Assembly: GCA_900751755.1 (NCBI GenBank)
Contig: CAADSP010000059.1
Location: 1 to 35,063 of the forward strand
Length of the DNA stretch: 35,063 nucleotides
Source: an uncultured Collinsella sp.
GTDB taxonomy: Bacteria; Actinomycetota; Coriobacteriia; Coriobacteriales; Coriobacteriaceae
Reading direction: 5' to 3'
A program made the translations under genes and the position numbers. Numbering within the stretch: position 1 is the stretch's first letter; each line of letters starts with the position of its first letter. Positions 1-8,072 of this stretch are shown piece by piece. A model generated the notes under the pieces. The model saw only the letters and a program-made list of their open reading frames with translations, had not been told where the DNA came from and ran no database searches.

Positions 1-468
1 GCCGGCCGCAGCCGTTTGTTGCTCCCCTACCGTCGGCACATAGATCTTTTGACCATCGGTGATCTTGGACGCACGGTTAAGAACCGTCACATCCGCCTCG
101 GCCGTAAGCCCTCCGGCGGCATCAATCGCCTGGGACACCCGTGCTCCATCTTTAAGCCGGTACACGCCAGGCTTCACAACGGCGCCATCAACATCGACGT
201 ACACCTCGGCAGCAGAGGAGCTCTTGGCAGACGGCTCATCGGCATCGTCAGGAGAGGCATCCCCGGCCCCGCGCACATCCGAGGCGCTCGCCTCATCACT
301 ACGCTCAAACGATACGTCGCTGGAGTGACCACCAAAACCTGCCATCGCCAAGCCGCTCGCGGCGGCAATGACAACCAGGATCGCCACGACCATCGCCTTA
401 TGGCCGAGCAGCTTTTCTGCCCAGCGGTCCATCCGTTTAACCCGTTCGTGTTGCTCGCGCTGCGCCAT
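1..468 (-). CDS. comEA: ComEA-like DNA-binding competence protein (3' end cut by window edge)
   Basis: The frame is open from ATG at 468 to the left edge (156 codons, no stop), so the C-terminus is missing. The start follows GGAGGTG by seven bases. Residues 1-23 are charged, 24-45 form one hydrophobic membrane anchor, and 49-88 are a Ser/Asp/Ala-rich linker. Residues 89-146 match the SLBB domain of ComEA, with VDVDGAVVKPGVY, then RVSQAIDAAGG, then KIYVPT. In the family this domain is followed by a helix-hairpin-helix pair that binds incoming double-stranded DNA at the membrane during transformation; that part would lie outside the window. comEC would be expected next. The gene lies downstream of a terminator after thiI, so it probably has its own promoter, though I see no clear one. 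dprA and comM elsewhere in the window support a transformation role. Confidence 0.85.
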   Translation of the reverse strand, partial: MAQREQHERVKRMDRWAEKLLGHKAMVVAILVVIAAASGLAMAGFGGHSSDVSFERSDEASASDVRGAGDASPDDADEPSAKSSSAAEVYVDVDGAVVKPGVYRLKDGARVSQAIDAAGGLTAEADVTVLNRASKITDGQKIYVPTVGEQQTAAAG

Positions 469-637
469 AGCAAACACCTCCCAACACCATCGTGTCAGGA
501 AACGAACGCCGCAGCCTCCGCACGCCCACACCGGTTTTCGCGGTCAAACCAAAAGCTGACCAAAACCTTGCGGAAAAGTGTCCATTTATTCAGGCACACG
601 TCGACAAATGAACCGTTTATCGCCTAATGCCCAGATA

Positions 638-672
638 GAAAAAGACCGACGATGCAAAATCACCGCCGGTCT
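638..672 (-). terminator. Intrinsic terminator after thiI
   Basis: Read on the minus strand, AGACCGGCGGTG pairs with CATCGTCGGTCT (12 pairs, two of them G-U) around a six-base loop, followed directly by five T. It lies 11 bases past the thiI stop and would end the mihF-gmk-rpoZ-thiI unit. The remaining 170 bases up to comEA hold two TTTTGGT copies 11 bases apart (minus strand, about 545-563) but no clear promoter. Confidence 0.8.
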
Positions 673-682
673 ATACACAACA

Positions 683-1927
683 TTATTCGTGATCTTGGTA
701 AATCTCACGTGGAGCGAGCTCGGAATGTTTGCGTTTTAAGGTCTTAGGGGCCTTATACGTGTTGCTCTCGAAGTCGATATACTCGGTCTGCTTGAGCAAG
801 CGCTCAATCATCTCCTCGTGATCGAACAGCTCCCACGCCTCATGCACGGCATCGAGTTTGGCGTGCGTCTCGGGGCGGCGCGGCATAAAGAGCGTGCAGC
901 AATCGGGAGCGGCCTCGGTCGAGATATCGAAGGTACCGATTTCCTCGGCACGCGCGATGATCTCCTGCTTGTCCGAACCAATCAGCGGGCGGAACACGGG
1001 GATCTTGACGGCCTCGTTGACGGCCATGATGTTCTCGAGCGTCTGGGAAGCAACCTGACCGAGCGATTCACCGGTCACAATAGCCTTGGCGCCCTCGATA
1101 TGCGCAATGCGCTCGGCAACCGAATACATAATGCGACGGTACATGATCACGCGCAGGTTGCTGGGGCAGGTCACCGAGATCTCACGCTGACAATCGCCAA
1201 ACGGCACCACGTACAGGCGGCCGATCTGGACACCCGGCTCAAGCGCACGGATGATGTCCTGCACCAAATACTCGCTCGTGTCGGGCGTCTGCGGACGACC
1301 GGAGAAATGTACCGGCACGCACACCGCGCCGCGACGCGCGAGCATCCAGGTCGCTACCGGAGAATCGATACCCGACGACAGTAGCGTCACGACCTTGCCG
1401 GCAGAACCCACCGGCAGACCGCCCACGCCGCGCTCGGAGCGTGCGTACACGTAAACGCTACCCTGGACCACCAGCACGTGCACCATTGCGTCGGGGTCGT
1501 GCATCTGGACCTTTTTATCGGGAAACGCCTCGCACAACACCTCTCCCACCTGACGATTGATATCAATCGAGGTGAGCTCGTAGTCGGTGTTCGAGCGCTT
1601 GGCATGCACCTTAAACGACTCAAAGGGACCAAACTCGCGCAGCGCCTTCACGGCGGCGGCGCAGTACTCCTGCGGGTCGCGGTTCGTGTGATATGCCAGG
1701 GACACGCGGGCAACGCCGGGGACGGTGCGAATGACGCGCGCTGCCTCGTCGGCCTGATGCTCATTAAAGGTCACGAGGATATAACCGGAAATTCGAGACA
1801 CGGCATTCACGGAAAAGGCGGCCAAGGCCGCCTTGATGTTATCCATGAGGATATGCTCAAAATGTGCGCGGTTCTTGCCCTTCAGTCCAACCTCGTGATA
1901 GTGGACCAGGCAGACGCGGGCTGCCAT
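683..1927 (-). CDS. thiI: tRNA 4-thiouridine synthase ThiI (no rhodanese domain)
   Basis: A 414-residue protein that in this family adenylates U8 of tRNA and transfers sulfur to give 4-thiouridine, and in some bacteria also supplies sulfur for thiamine. Residues 1-80 look like the N-terminal ferredoxin-like domain, about 80-165 the THUMP domain, and from 178 the PP-loop ATPase with SSGIDSPVA (184-192; the usual form is SGGIDSPVA). ESLGQVASQTLENI and DCCTLFMPRRP, carrying the conserved cysteine, are also present. The protein ends before the rhodanese domain of the E. coli enzyme, as in Bacillus-type ThiI, so sulfur probably comes directly from a cysteine desulfurase. ATG 1927 directly abuts the rpoZ stop, indicating translational coupling. 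Confidence 0.93.
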   Translation of the reverse strand: MAARVCLVHYHEVGLKGKNRAHFEHILMDNIKAALAAFSVNAVSRISGYILVTFNEHQADEAARVIRTVPGVARVSLAYHTNRDPQEYCAAAVKALREFGPFESFKVHAKRSNTDYELTSIDINRQVGEVLCEAFPDKKVQMHDPDAMVHVLVVQGSVYVYARSERGVGGLPVGSAGKVVTLLSSGIDSPVATWMLARRGAVCVPVHFSGRPQTPDTSEYLVQDIIRALEPGVQIGRLYVVPFGDCQREISVTCPSNLRVIMYRRIMYSVAERIAHIEGAKAIVTGESLGQVASQTLENIMAVNEAVKIPVFRPLIGSDKQEIIARAEEIGTFDISTEAAPDCCTLFMPRRPETHAKLDAVHEAWELFDHEEMIERLLKQTEYIDFESNTYKAPKTLKRKHSELAPREIYQDHE

Positions 1928-2209
1928 TTAGGCTTCAGCAACCTTGTGGCCGAGCGCCTTCTCGTAACGGGCCTCGTCGTAGGAGATATCTCCGTCGACG
2001 ATCTCATCCATAGCCATCGAGATGGTATCGGCGCCGGAGAGCGCAATGGTGATATCGTCGACATCCTGGACGGCGAGCACGCGGTTGTGCTGGCCACGCA
2101 GCATGCTGTTAATGTCGCAGGCGCGCTTGGAGGCAAGCGAGGCGAGCAGGAAGCGGTTGTGATCGGTCTTCTCCAGAAGATCGTCAATGCAAGGCTTTAC
2201 AACGGACAC
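1928..2209 (-). CDS. rpoZ: RNA polymerase omega subunit
   Basis: A 93-residue omega subunit, which helps assemble RNA polymerase by chaperoning the beta-prime subunit. The conserved core is visible as KPCIDDLLEKTDHNRFLLAS near the N-terminus followed by KRACDINSMLRG. The C-terminal half is variable and acidic. Translation starts at GTG 2209, five bases after the gmk stop, with AAAGGA in the end of gmk and GAGG just before the start. The gmk-rpoZ pair is widely conserved, and here mihF precedes it as in other Actinomycetota. Confidence 0.93.
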   Translation of the reverse strand: MSVVKPCIDDLLEKTDHNRFLLASLASKRACDINSMLRGQHNRVLAVQDVDDITIALSGADTISMAMDEIVDGDISYDEARYEKALGHKVAEA

Positions 2210-2214
2210 GGACC

Positions 2215-2784
2215 TCAGATCCTTTCATGCATATCGAGAACGCGAACGAGCTCATCGGTCGCGCGGTCGAGATCGTCATTCACCACGACGTCGTCGTAGC
2301 GGTCGGCAAGGGCAAGTTCATCGGCGGCGTTTGCCATACGCAGCTCAATCGTCTCGGGCGTCTCGGTACCGCGACCGACCAGGCGATCGCGAAGTACCTC
2401 GAGCGAAGGCGGCTTGATAAAGATCAACACGGCCTCGGGGAAACGCTCCTTGACCTGCAGGGCACCCTGAACATCGATCTCCAAGATCAGAGACGAGCCA
2501 GAGGCGAGCTTGGATGTGACCTCGCTCACCAACGTGCCGTAACAGTTGCCGTGGACCTCGGCCCACTCAACAAACTCACCGTTTGCCACGCGGCGGTCGA
2601 ACTCCTCGCGCGTCAGGAAAAAGTAGTTGACGCCGTCGACCTCACCTTTGCGTGGTGCTCGCGTGGTAGCCGAAACCGTCAGGCCCAGGTTCGAGCGACG
2701 CTCGCGCACACGAGTGACGAGCGTGCCTTTGCCTGCACCTGACGGTCCAGAAATCACAAAGAGCTTTGAATCCTGAGCGCTCAC
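2215..2784 (-). CDS. gmk: Guanylate kinase
   Basis: A 189-residue enzyme converting GMP and ATP to GDP and ADP in the cytoplasm. The P-loop GPSGAGKGT lies at residues 14-22. It is followed by the GMP-binding region with SATTRAPRKGEVDG and YFFLTREEF, then the lid region and EIDVQGALQV, all typical of Gmk. The start is GTG 2784, directly after the mihF stop TAA. No strong Shine-Dalgarno sequence precedes it, so translation is probably coupled to mihF. Confidence 0.95.
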   Translation of the reverse strand: MSAQDSKLFVISGPSGAGKGTLVTRVRERRSNLGLTVSATTRAPRKGEVDGVNYFFLTREEFDRRVANGEFVEWAEVHGNCYGTLVSEVTSKLASGSSLILEIDVQGALQVKERFPEAVLIFIKPPSLEVLRDRLVGRGTETPETIELRMANAADELALADRYDDVVVNDDLDRATDELVRVLDMHERI

Positions 2785-3093
2785 TTATTTGGTCAGCTGC
2801 TCGAGGAGCTGCTCGCGCTGACGGACACCGAGGCCCTGGACGCGACGGGTAGCGGAGATGCCGAGCTCCTCCATGATCTTGGCGGCCTTGGCCTTGCCAT
2901 AACCGGGGAGAGACTCGATGAGGGTGGAAACCTTCATGCGGGAAGCGATGGGGTCATCGGAGTTGAGCACGGACTCGAGGGACTTCTCGCCCTTCTTGAT
3001 CTGCTCGCGAAGCTCAGCGCGGGCGTGACGTGCGGCGGCAGCCTTCTCAAGAGCCTGCTTGCGCTGCTCGTCGGTAAGCTGAGGGAGTGCCAT
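2785..3093 (-). CDS. mihF: Actinobacterial integration host factor-type nucleoid protein
   Basis: A basic 102-residue protein of the mycobacterial-type IHF (mIHF) family, unrelated to the E. coli IHF/HU fold. Family members bend DNA, shape the nucleoid and were first found as partners of phage integrases. MALPQLTDEQRKQALEKA starts a long helix (about 1-40). The C-terminal part carries LPGYGKAKAAKIMEELGI and a basic RRVQGLG segment, resembling the helix-two-turn-helix DNA-binding end of the family. An upstream ATG at 3105 overlaps the GGAGGTT ribosome binding site (3097-3103), so ATG 3093 is the start. It is first gene of a unit with gmk, rpoZ and thiI. I found no convincing promoter hexamer pair, although TTGACG occurs upstream on the minus strand. 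Confidence 0.9.
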   Translation of the reverse strand: MALPQLTDEQRKQALEKAAAARHARAELREQIKKGEKSLESVLNSDDPIASRMKVSTLIESLPGYGKAKAAKIMEELGISATRRVQGLGVRQREQLLEQLTK

Positions 3094-3195
3094 TCGAACC
3101 TCCAAATAGTTGGGTTATATCTGATGCAATAATTGGCATTTTAGCACGTCAAACGCACTAAATGCCCAATCGACGGCACCATAGGTTAGACGATA

Positions 3196-3287
3196 CCTGC
3201 GAAAAGTGCAATATACGGAGGTCAAAGTTGAGCCCCTGACCTGCGATTCCACACAAAGGATGGGAAAGTTTTCGCAGGCACAGGGGC
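3196..3287. repeat. Nested, mutually exclusive inverted repeats between pyrF and mihF
   Basis: The 228-bp gap (3106-3333) has no gene but contains two competing pairings. GCCCCTG (3232-3238) plus CCTGCGA (3240-3246) pair with TCGCAGG (3272-3278) plus CAGGGGC (3281-3287), giving a 14-bp stem with a small internal loop. The same TTTTCGCAGG (3269-3278) pairs perfectly over 10 bp with CCTGCGAAAA (3196-3205). Both cannot form at once. Neither is followed by a T tract on the minus strand, so a plain terminator for pyrF is not evident. The element could be a leader structure for mihF or a dispersed intergenic repeat. Confidence 0.55.
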
Positions 3288-3333
3288 AAATTTGTGCTAA
3301 TGAGATCCAAAAGTGGTGACTTGAGGGAATCTT

Positions 3334-4050
3334 TTAGGCGACGTTTTTGACCAGCTCAGCAACGATGGCGTCAAATGCGGCAACCGGGTCGTCGGCACAG
3401 GTGATGGGTCGGCCCACCACGATGTGGCTCGCGCCGCGCTCGATAGCCTGAGAGGGCGTCGCCACGCGGGATTGGTCACCCAGGGCGGCACCCACCGGAC
3501 GCACGCCCGGAGTCACGATCAGCGCGTCGGGGCCGAGCAACTCGCGCATGTCATGGGCCTCCATCGGCGAGCATACGATGCCGTCGATGCCGTTGGCCTG
3601 GGCAAGCTTCGCCAGGCGGGCGGCCTCCTCGGCCACGGGCGAATCGACGCCGATCTCGGCCAGCGAATCCTGGTTCATACTCGTGAGCACGGTGATGGCA
3701 ACGAGCTTGGCGCGGTCCTCGCGCGCCTCCTCGGCACCCTCACGGCACGCAGCGAGCATAGCGCCCGAACCCAAGCCATGAACCGAGAGCAGGTCGGCAC
3801 CGGCGAGCGAGGCCGAACGGGCGGCACCGCGCACCTGATGCGGAATGTCATGGAACTTGAGGTCGAGGAAGACCTTAAAGCCCAGGTCCTTGAACGTCTT
3901 GACGATCTCGGGGCCCTCAGCGTAATAGAGCGTCATGCCAACCTTAAGCCAAGCGGCGTGACCAGAAAGCTCGTGGGCGAGCTCGAGCGCACGCTCACGG
4001 TCACAGTCGAGGGCGACGATAACGCGGTCGCGGGCATCGGTCTCTAGCAT
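3334..4050 (-). CDS. pyrF: Orotidine 5'-phosphate decarboxylase
   Basis: A 238-residue TIM-barrel enzyme that decarboxylates OMP to UMP, the last step of de novo pyrimidine synthesis. The N-terminal VIVALDCDRE and the catalytic DLKFHDIPHQV (Asp-x-Lys-x-x-Asp pattern) are intact. Near the end GVRPVG and HIVVGRPIT form the phosphate-binding loop. ATG 4050 lies inside the last codons of pyrD (7-base overlap, ATGCTAG), so translation is coupled. It is the last gene of the pyr operon. pyrE is not in the window. Confidence 0.95.
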   Translation of the reverse strand: MLETDARDRVIVALDCDRERALELAHELSGHAAWLKVGMTLYYAEGPEIVKTFKDLGFKVFLDLKFHDIPHQVRGAARSASLAGADLLSVHGLGSGAMLAACREGAEEAREDRAKLVAITVLTSMNQDSLAEIGVDSPVAEEAARLAKLAQANGIDGIVCSPMEAHDMRELLGPDALIVTPGVRPVGAALGDQSRVATPSQAIERGASHIVVGRPITCADDPVAAFDAIVAELVKNVA

Positions 4051-4967
4051 TCGAAAGCACCTACCAGCTCGTTGATGTCCTTCACGCCCTGGGACTCCGC
4101 CCAGGCCTCGAGCCCGCGCGCGATCTTAATCGAGGCGCACGGATCGACAAAGTTGGCCATGCCGACCGACACGCAGGTGGCGCCAGCCAGGATAAACTCG
4201 GCCGCGTCTTCGCCAGTCATGACGCCGCCGACACCGTTGATGGGGATGTCGACGGCCTGAGCGACCTCCCAGACCATGCGCACGGCGATGTGATGGCACA
4301 GCGGGCCCGAAAGGCCGCCCTTGGGCTTGGCCACGCGGGACTTGCGGGTATGAACGTCGATGGCCATGCCCTGGATGGAGTTGATGACCGAAAGGCCGTC
4401 GGCGCCGGCGGCCTCGAGGGCCTTGGCGATCTCGGCGACGTTAACCGGAGCCATCTTTACGAACAGCGGCTTATCGGTCACCTTCCGGCAGGCAGCCATA
4501 ACGGCAGAGGCACCCTCGGGCGAGGAGCCCATGGCGGCACCGCCGGCGGCGATATTGGGGCAGCTCACGTTGATCTCGTAGCCGGCAGCCCAGGGGCACA
4601 GCTCGACATACATCTCGAGCGCGCGGACAAACTCCTCGACGGAGTGACCGGCGACCTGGCAGATGACCTGGCAACCGTCCTTGGAGAGCTGCTCGAGCCA
4701 CGGACCGGACTCACGGGCAAAGGCAGCCACGCCGGGGTTCTGAAGGCCCACGGAGTTGATCATGCCGCCCGGGATCTCGGCCATGCGAGGCGCGGGGTTG
4801 CCGGGCCAGGGCTCGGCAGCACAACCCTTGGTGGTGATAGCACCCAGCTGGGAGACATCAAAGAAGTTCTGGAACTGCCAACCGTAGCCAAAGGTACCGG
4901 CTGCGGTGTTGATGGGGTTTTGCATCTTGACGCCGCCGAAATCGACGGCCATGTTCACGGTACCCAC
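4044..4967 (-). CDS. pyrD: Dihydroorotate dehydrogenase, class 1B catalytic subunit
   Basis: A 307-residue FMN enzyme oxidising dihydroorotate to orotate. The catalytic cysteine lies in EINVSCPNI, as in class 1 enzymes. GAITTKGC and the C-terminal GVGGVMTGEDAAEFILAGA fit FMN and phosphate binding. Adjacent pyrK makes this class 1B, which passes electrons to NAD+. The longest frame starts at 5009 inside pyrK; I chose GTG 4967 because it forms the overlap TAGTG with the pyrK stop and has GGTGGT a suitable distance upstream. ATG 4952 is an alternative but lacks a good ribosome binding site. Confidence 0.94.
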   Translation of the reverse strand: MGTVNMAVDFGGVKMQNPINTAAGTFGYGWQFQNFFDVSQLGAITTKGCAAEPWPGNPAPRMAEIPGGMINSVGLQNPGVAAFARESGPWLEQLSKDGCQVICQVAGHSVEEFVRALEMYVELCPWAAGYEINVSCPNIAAGGAAMGSSPEGASAVMAACRKVTDKPLFVKMAPVNVAEIAKALEAAGADGLSVINSIQGMAIDVHTRKSRVAKPKGGLSGPLCHHIAVRMVWEVAQAVDIPINGVGGVMTGEDAAEFILAGATCVSVGMANFVDPCASIKIARGLEAWAESQGVKDINELVGAFEC

Positions 4968-5758
4968 TAGAAGACCACCACCTTGGAAGCATCGAACACG
5001 GGGCCGCACATGCAGGCGCCCTTCATACCGTCGACCGTCTCGACATTGCAGGTGTTGCAGGCGCCAAAGCCACAGCTCATCATGCGCTCGAGCGACACCT
5101 CGCAGTACGCACCGGCCTCGGCGGCAGCGGCGGCAACTTTCTTCATCATGACGGCGGGGCCGCAGCTGGCCACGTAGTCGTAGCCGCCCTCGCCGAGCAG
5201 CTCGGCGGCAGGTTCGGTGCAGAAACCATGCATGCCGAGCGAACCGTCGTCAGTGCAAACGTTGACCGTGTCGCACAGCGAGCGGAACTCATCGATGCCC
5301 ACGGCCTTGGACGCGGTGCCAAAGCCCAGGCACACATCGACGGTCACACCCTGCTCGGCAAGCATGCCGGCAAGACACAGCACGGGCGGAACACCGATAC
5401 CGCCCGCAACGAGCAGAGCCTTCCTGGTGCCCTCGGGCACCAGCCAGCCGCGGCCGCCAGGGCCCAGCAGATTAGAGGTGGAACCGGGGGCCATCTGCGA
5501 CAGACGACGGGTGTCGTCGCCCACGACGGCGTACCACAGCTCGACGGTGCCGGCCTGGGCGTCGGCGCGATAGAAGCTAAGGGGCACGCGAAGCAGCGAG
5601 GACGCATCGCCGGGCACGGCAATGTTCACAAACTGACCGGGCTTGAGCGCACTTGCAAGCTTGGGGGCCGAGATGACGAGCGAGAAGATGCCGTCGGCGA
5701 TCTCCTGGTTCGAGACGACCTCGAAGTCGTGCATGCGTGCAGTGGAAGGCGTGGGCAT
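4967..5758 (-). CDS. pyrK: Dihydroorotate dehydrogenase electron-transfer subunit
   Basis: A 263-residue partner of PyrD that carries FAD and a [2Fe-2S] cluster and passes electrons to NAD+. The N-terminal half is a ferredoxin-reductase-like FAD barrel with PGQFVNIAVPG and RVPLSFYRAD. The middle is a nucleotide-binding domain with LLVAGGIGVPPVLCLA. The end holds the cysteine cluster MSCGFGACNTC followed by CMCGPVF, giving the four cluster ligands with spare cysteines. ATG 5758 follows GGAGCG. The 92-bp gap to pyrC contains a strong hairpin annotated separately. Confidence 0.93.
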   Translation of the reverse strand: MPTPSTARMHDFEVVSNQEIADGIFSLVISAPKLASALKPGQFVNIAVPGDASSLLRVPLSFYRADAQAGTVELWYAVVGDDTRRLSQMAPGSTSNLLGPGGRGWLVPEGTRKALLVAGGIGVPPVLCLAGMLAEQGVTVDVCLGFGTASKAVGIDEFRSLCDTVNVCTDDGSLGMHGFCTEPAAELLGEGGYDYVASCGPAVMMKKVAAAAAEAGAYCEVSLERMMSCGFGACNTCNVETVDGMKGACMCGPVFDASKVVVF

Positions 5759-5800
5759 AGACGCTCCAATCCCCCATGCGGTTGCATGGTCAAAACGAAC

Positions 5801-5830
5801 AGAAAGCGCGGCACCGCAAGGGTACCGCGC
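5801..5830 (-). other. Terminator-like hairpin inside the pyr operon (pyrC-pyrK gap)
   Basis: On the minus strand GCGCGGTACC (5830-5821) pairs with GGTGCCGCGC (5815-5806) over ten pairs, one of them G-U, around a CTTGC loop, followed by TTTCTGTTCG. The T tract is short, so it may be a partial terminator, RNA processing or stability element that lowers pyrKDF expression relative to pyrRBC. Confidence 0.5.
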
Positions 5831-5850
5831 ACAAAAGCGATAAGGCTATG

Positions 5851-7140
5851 CTAGCAGATGCAGCCGTCGGCGAGCGTCTGCTTACCGCCGACAAACACAT
5901 CGGTGGCACGACCGGTGAGCGTGCGGCCGGCGAAACCGGAGTTCTCGGCGCGCGACTCGTAACCATCCTCACCGACCGTCCAGGTGGCGGACGCGTCGAA
6001 CACGGTCAGGTCGGCAACGGAGCCCGCCTTGACCTGAACCTGGTCGAGGCCCAGGATCTCACGCGGCTTGATGGCCATGAGCTCGACCATGCGGCCCATG
6101 CTCATCTTGCCCGTGTTGACCAGCTCGGTGAGTACGAGCGACAGCGAGGTCTCGAGGCCGATCATGCCAAAGGGCGCAAGCTCGAACTCGCGGGCCTTCT
6201 CCCACGGGGTGTGGGGAGCGTGATCGGTGACGATAACGTCGACGGTGCCGTCGATGACGCCCTGACGGATGGCCTCAGCATCCTCCTCGGTGCGCAGCGG
6301 CGGGTTGACCTTGAGCGAGGTGTTGTAGGTCTCGTCCAGGTCGTTCTCGGTCAGGAACATGTGGTGCGGGGTTGCCTCGCAGGTAACCTGAACGCCAGCG
6401 GCCTTGCCGGCACGCACGATTTCCAGGCCATGGGCGGTAGAGATGTGCTGGACGTGCAGCTTGGCACCGGTCAGCTTGGCGATCTCGATGTCGCGAGCGA
6501 TCTGGAGCTCCTCGCCGGCAGCCGGCCAGCCCTCAAGAGCCAGACGGGTCGAGACCTTGCCCTCGTTGATCTGGCCGTGGCCGACCAGGTCCTCGTCCTG
6601 GCAGTGGCTCATAAAGACCTTGCCGAACATCTTGCCGTAGTCCATGCAGCGACGGAGCATGCCCGCACCCTGTACGCCGCGACCGTCGTCGGTGAAGGCG
6701 ACAGCGCCGTGGGCGACCATATCGCCCATCTCGGACATAGCCTCGCCCTTAAGACCGCGGGTCATGGCGCCCGACGGATAGACGCGGCAGTGACCAACCT
6801 CGGCAGCGCGGGACTTGACGAACTCCACGACGGTGCCGTTATCGGTAACGGGATCGGTGTTGGGCATGGCGCACACGCCGGTAAAGCCGCCCTTGGCAGC
6901 TGCGCGGGTGCCGCTCTCGATGTCCTCTTTGACCTCGTAGCCGGGCTCGCGAAGGTGAACGTGCATATCCACCAGGCCAGGGACGAGGTACTTGCCGGAA
7001 AGGTCGCGGACCTCGGCTCCCTCGACGGCGAGATTCTCGCCGACCTCGGCGATCTTGTCGCCGTCAATCAGGACGTCAACGACACCGTCAAGCTCGACGG
7101 ACGGGTCGACGACGTGGGCATTCTTAAGAAGCAAGGCCAT
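5851..7140 (-). CDS. pyrC: Dihydroorotase, class I
   Basis: A 429-residue zinc amidohydrolase that cyclises carbamoyl aspartate to dihydroorotate. The metal site DMHVHLREPGYE identifies the class I type. Further conserved segments are CEATPHHMFLTEND and VTDHAPHTPWEK, with the catalytic Asp. The frame extends to 7296, but the start is ATG 7140, seven bases after GGAGGTG and giving the usual MALLLKNAHVVDP N-terminus. The start overlaps the end of pyrB by 17 bases, consistent with co-translation and with the complex class I DHOase and ATCase can form. Confidence 0.95.
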   Translation of the reverse strand: MALLLKNAHVVDPSVELDGVVDVLIDGDKIAEVGENLAVEGAEVRDLSGKYLVPGLVDMHVHLREPGYEVKEDIESGTRAAAKGGFTGVCAMPNTDPVTDNGTVVEFVKSRAAEVGHCRVYPSGAMTRGLKGEAMSEMGDMVAHGAVAFTDDGRGVQGAGMLRRCMDYGKMFGKVFMSHCQDEDLVGHGQINEGKVSTRLALEGWPAAGEELQIARDIEIAKLTGAKLHVQHISTAHGLEIVRAGKAAGVQVTCEATPHHMFLTENDLDETYNTSLKVNPPLRTEEDAEAIRQGVIDGTVDVIVTDHAPHTPWEKAREFELAPFGMIGLETSLSLVLTELVNTGKMSMGRMVELMAIKPREILGLDQVQVKAGSVADLTVFDASATWTVGEDGYESRAENSGFAGRTLTGRATDVFVGGKQTLADGCIC

Positions 7141-8068
7141 TATCGGCACCTCCAAGCAGCAGATACAGGATAGCCATACGCACGCAGATACCGGCGTAGA
7201 CCTGCTCCAGGATGACGGAGCGTTGCGGGTGGTCGGCCATATAGGAGTCGAACTCGACGCCGCGGTTGATGGGGCCCGGGTGGCAGATGATCGCATCGGG
7301 CTTCATGAGCTTCTCGCGGTCCTTAGTCAGGCCGAAGAGCTTGTGGTACTCACGAATCGTGGGGAACGGGGCACCCTCGAGGCGCTCCTGCTGCACGCGC
7401 AGCATGTAGACGACGTCCAGCTCGGGCAGGACGGAATCGAGGTCGCTCGTCACGTGGTCGCATCCCAGGACCTCGGGCGCCGGCGGCAGCAGCGTGCCGG
7501 GGGCGACGGCGTAGGTCTCGCAGCCCATGATCTTAAGGGCGGGGATCAGCGAGCCGCAGACGCGGGAGTGCGCGATATCGCCGACGACGGCGACCTTCAA
7601 ACCGTGGAAGTCACCCTTGTGCTCCCAGATGGTATACAGGTCGAGCAGGGCCTGCGTGGGGTGGTTGTGCTTGCCGTCGCCAGCGCAGATGACGCTCGCG
7701 GGCGAGTTCTGCGTGACGATGTAGGGCGCGCCGGCGTGCTTGTCGCGCACGACGATGCAGTCGATCTTGTAGGCGTTAAGGGTCTCGACGGTATCGACGA
7801 GGCTCTCGCCCTTGACCGTGGAGGTCGAAGAGCCGCCAAAGTTAAGGCTGTCGGCCGAAAGACGCTTCTCGGCGAGCTCGAAGGAGCTGCGGGTGCGCGT
7901 CGAGGGCTCGTTGAACATGTTGACGATGGTCTTGCCCTTGAGCGTGGGGACCTTTTTGATCGCACGCTCGTTGACCTCGGAGAACGCCTTGGCGGTCTCG
8001 AGGATGAGCTTGATGTCCTCTTCGGAGTACTCGGTAATGTCGATCAGGTGCTTATGGTTGAACGCCAC
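7124..8068 (-). CDS. pyrB: Aspartate carbamoyltransferase catalytic subunit
   Basis: A 314-residue transferase forming carbamoyl aspartate from carbamoyl phosphate and aspartate. The carbamoyl-phosphate site FNEPSTRTRSSFE is intact, as are DGKHNHPTQALLD and the C-terminal HPGPINRGVE. No regulatory pyrI gene is present nearby. A GTG at 8080 would sit directly on the Shine-Dalgarno sequence, so GTG 8068, 11 bases after GGAGG and four bases after the pyrR stop, is the likelier start. It follows pyrR directly in the operon. Confidence 0.95.
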   Translation of the reverse strand: MAFNHKHLIDITEYSEEDIKLILETAKAFSEVNERAIKKVPTLKGKTIVNMFNEPSTRTRSSFELAEKRLSADSLNFGGSSTSTVKGESLVDTVETLNAYKIDCIVVRDKHAGAPYIVTQNSPASVICAGDGKHNHPTQALLDLYTIWEHKGDFHGLKVAVVGDIAHSRVCGSLIPALKIMGCETYAVAPGTLLPPAPEVLGCDHVTSDLDSVLPELDVVYMLRVQQERLEGAPFPTIREYHKLFGLTKDREKLMKPDAIICHPGPINRGVEFDSYMADHPQRSVILEQVYAGICVRMAILYLLLGGADNGLAS

Positions 8069-8072
8069 GGTA

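Noticed and set aside
545..563. TTTTGGT direct repeats (11-bp step) upstream of comEA as a competence box
   Set aside because: Only two copies, no promoter nearby that I can identify, and no known competence motif matches.
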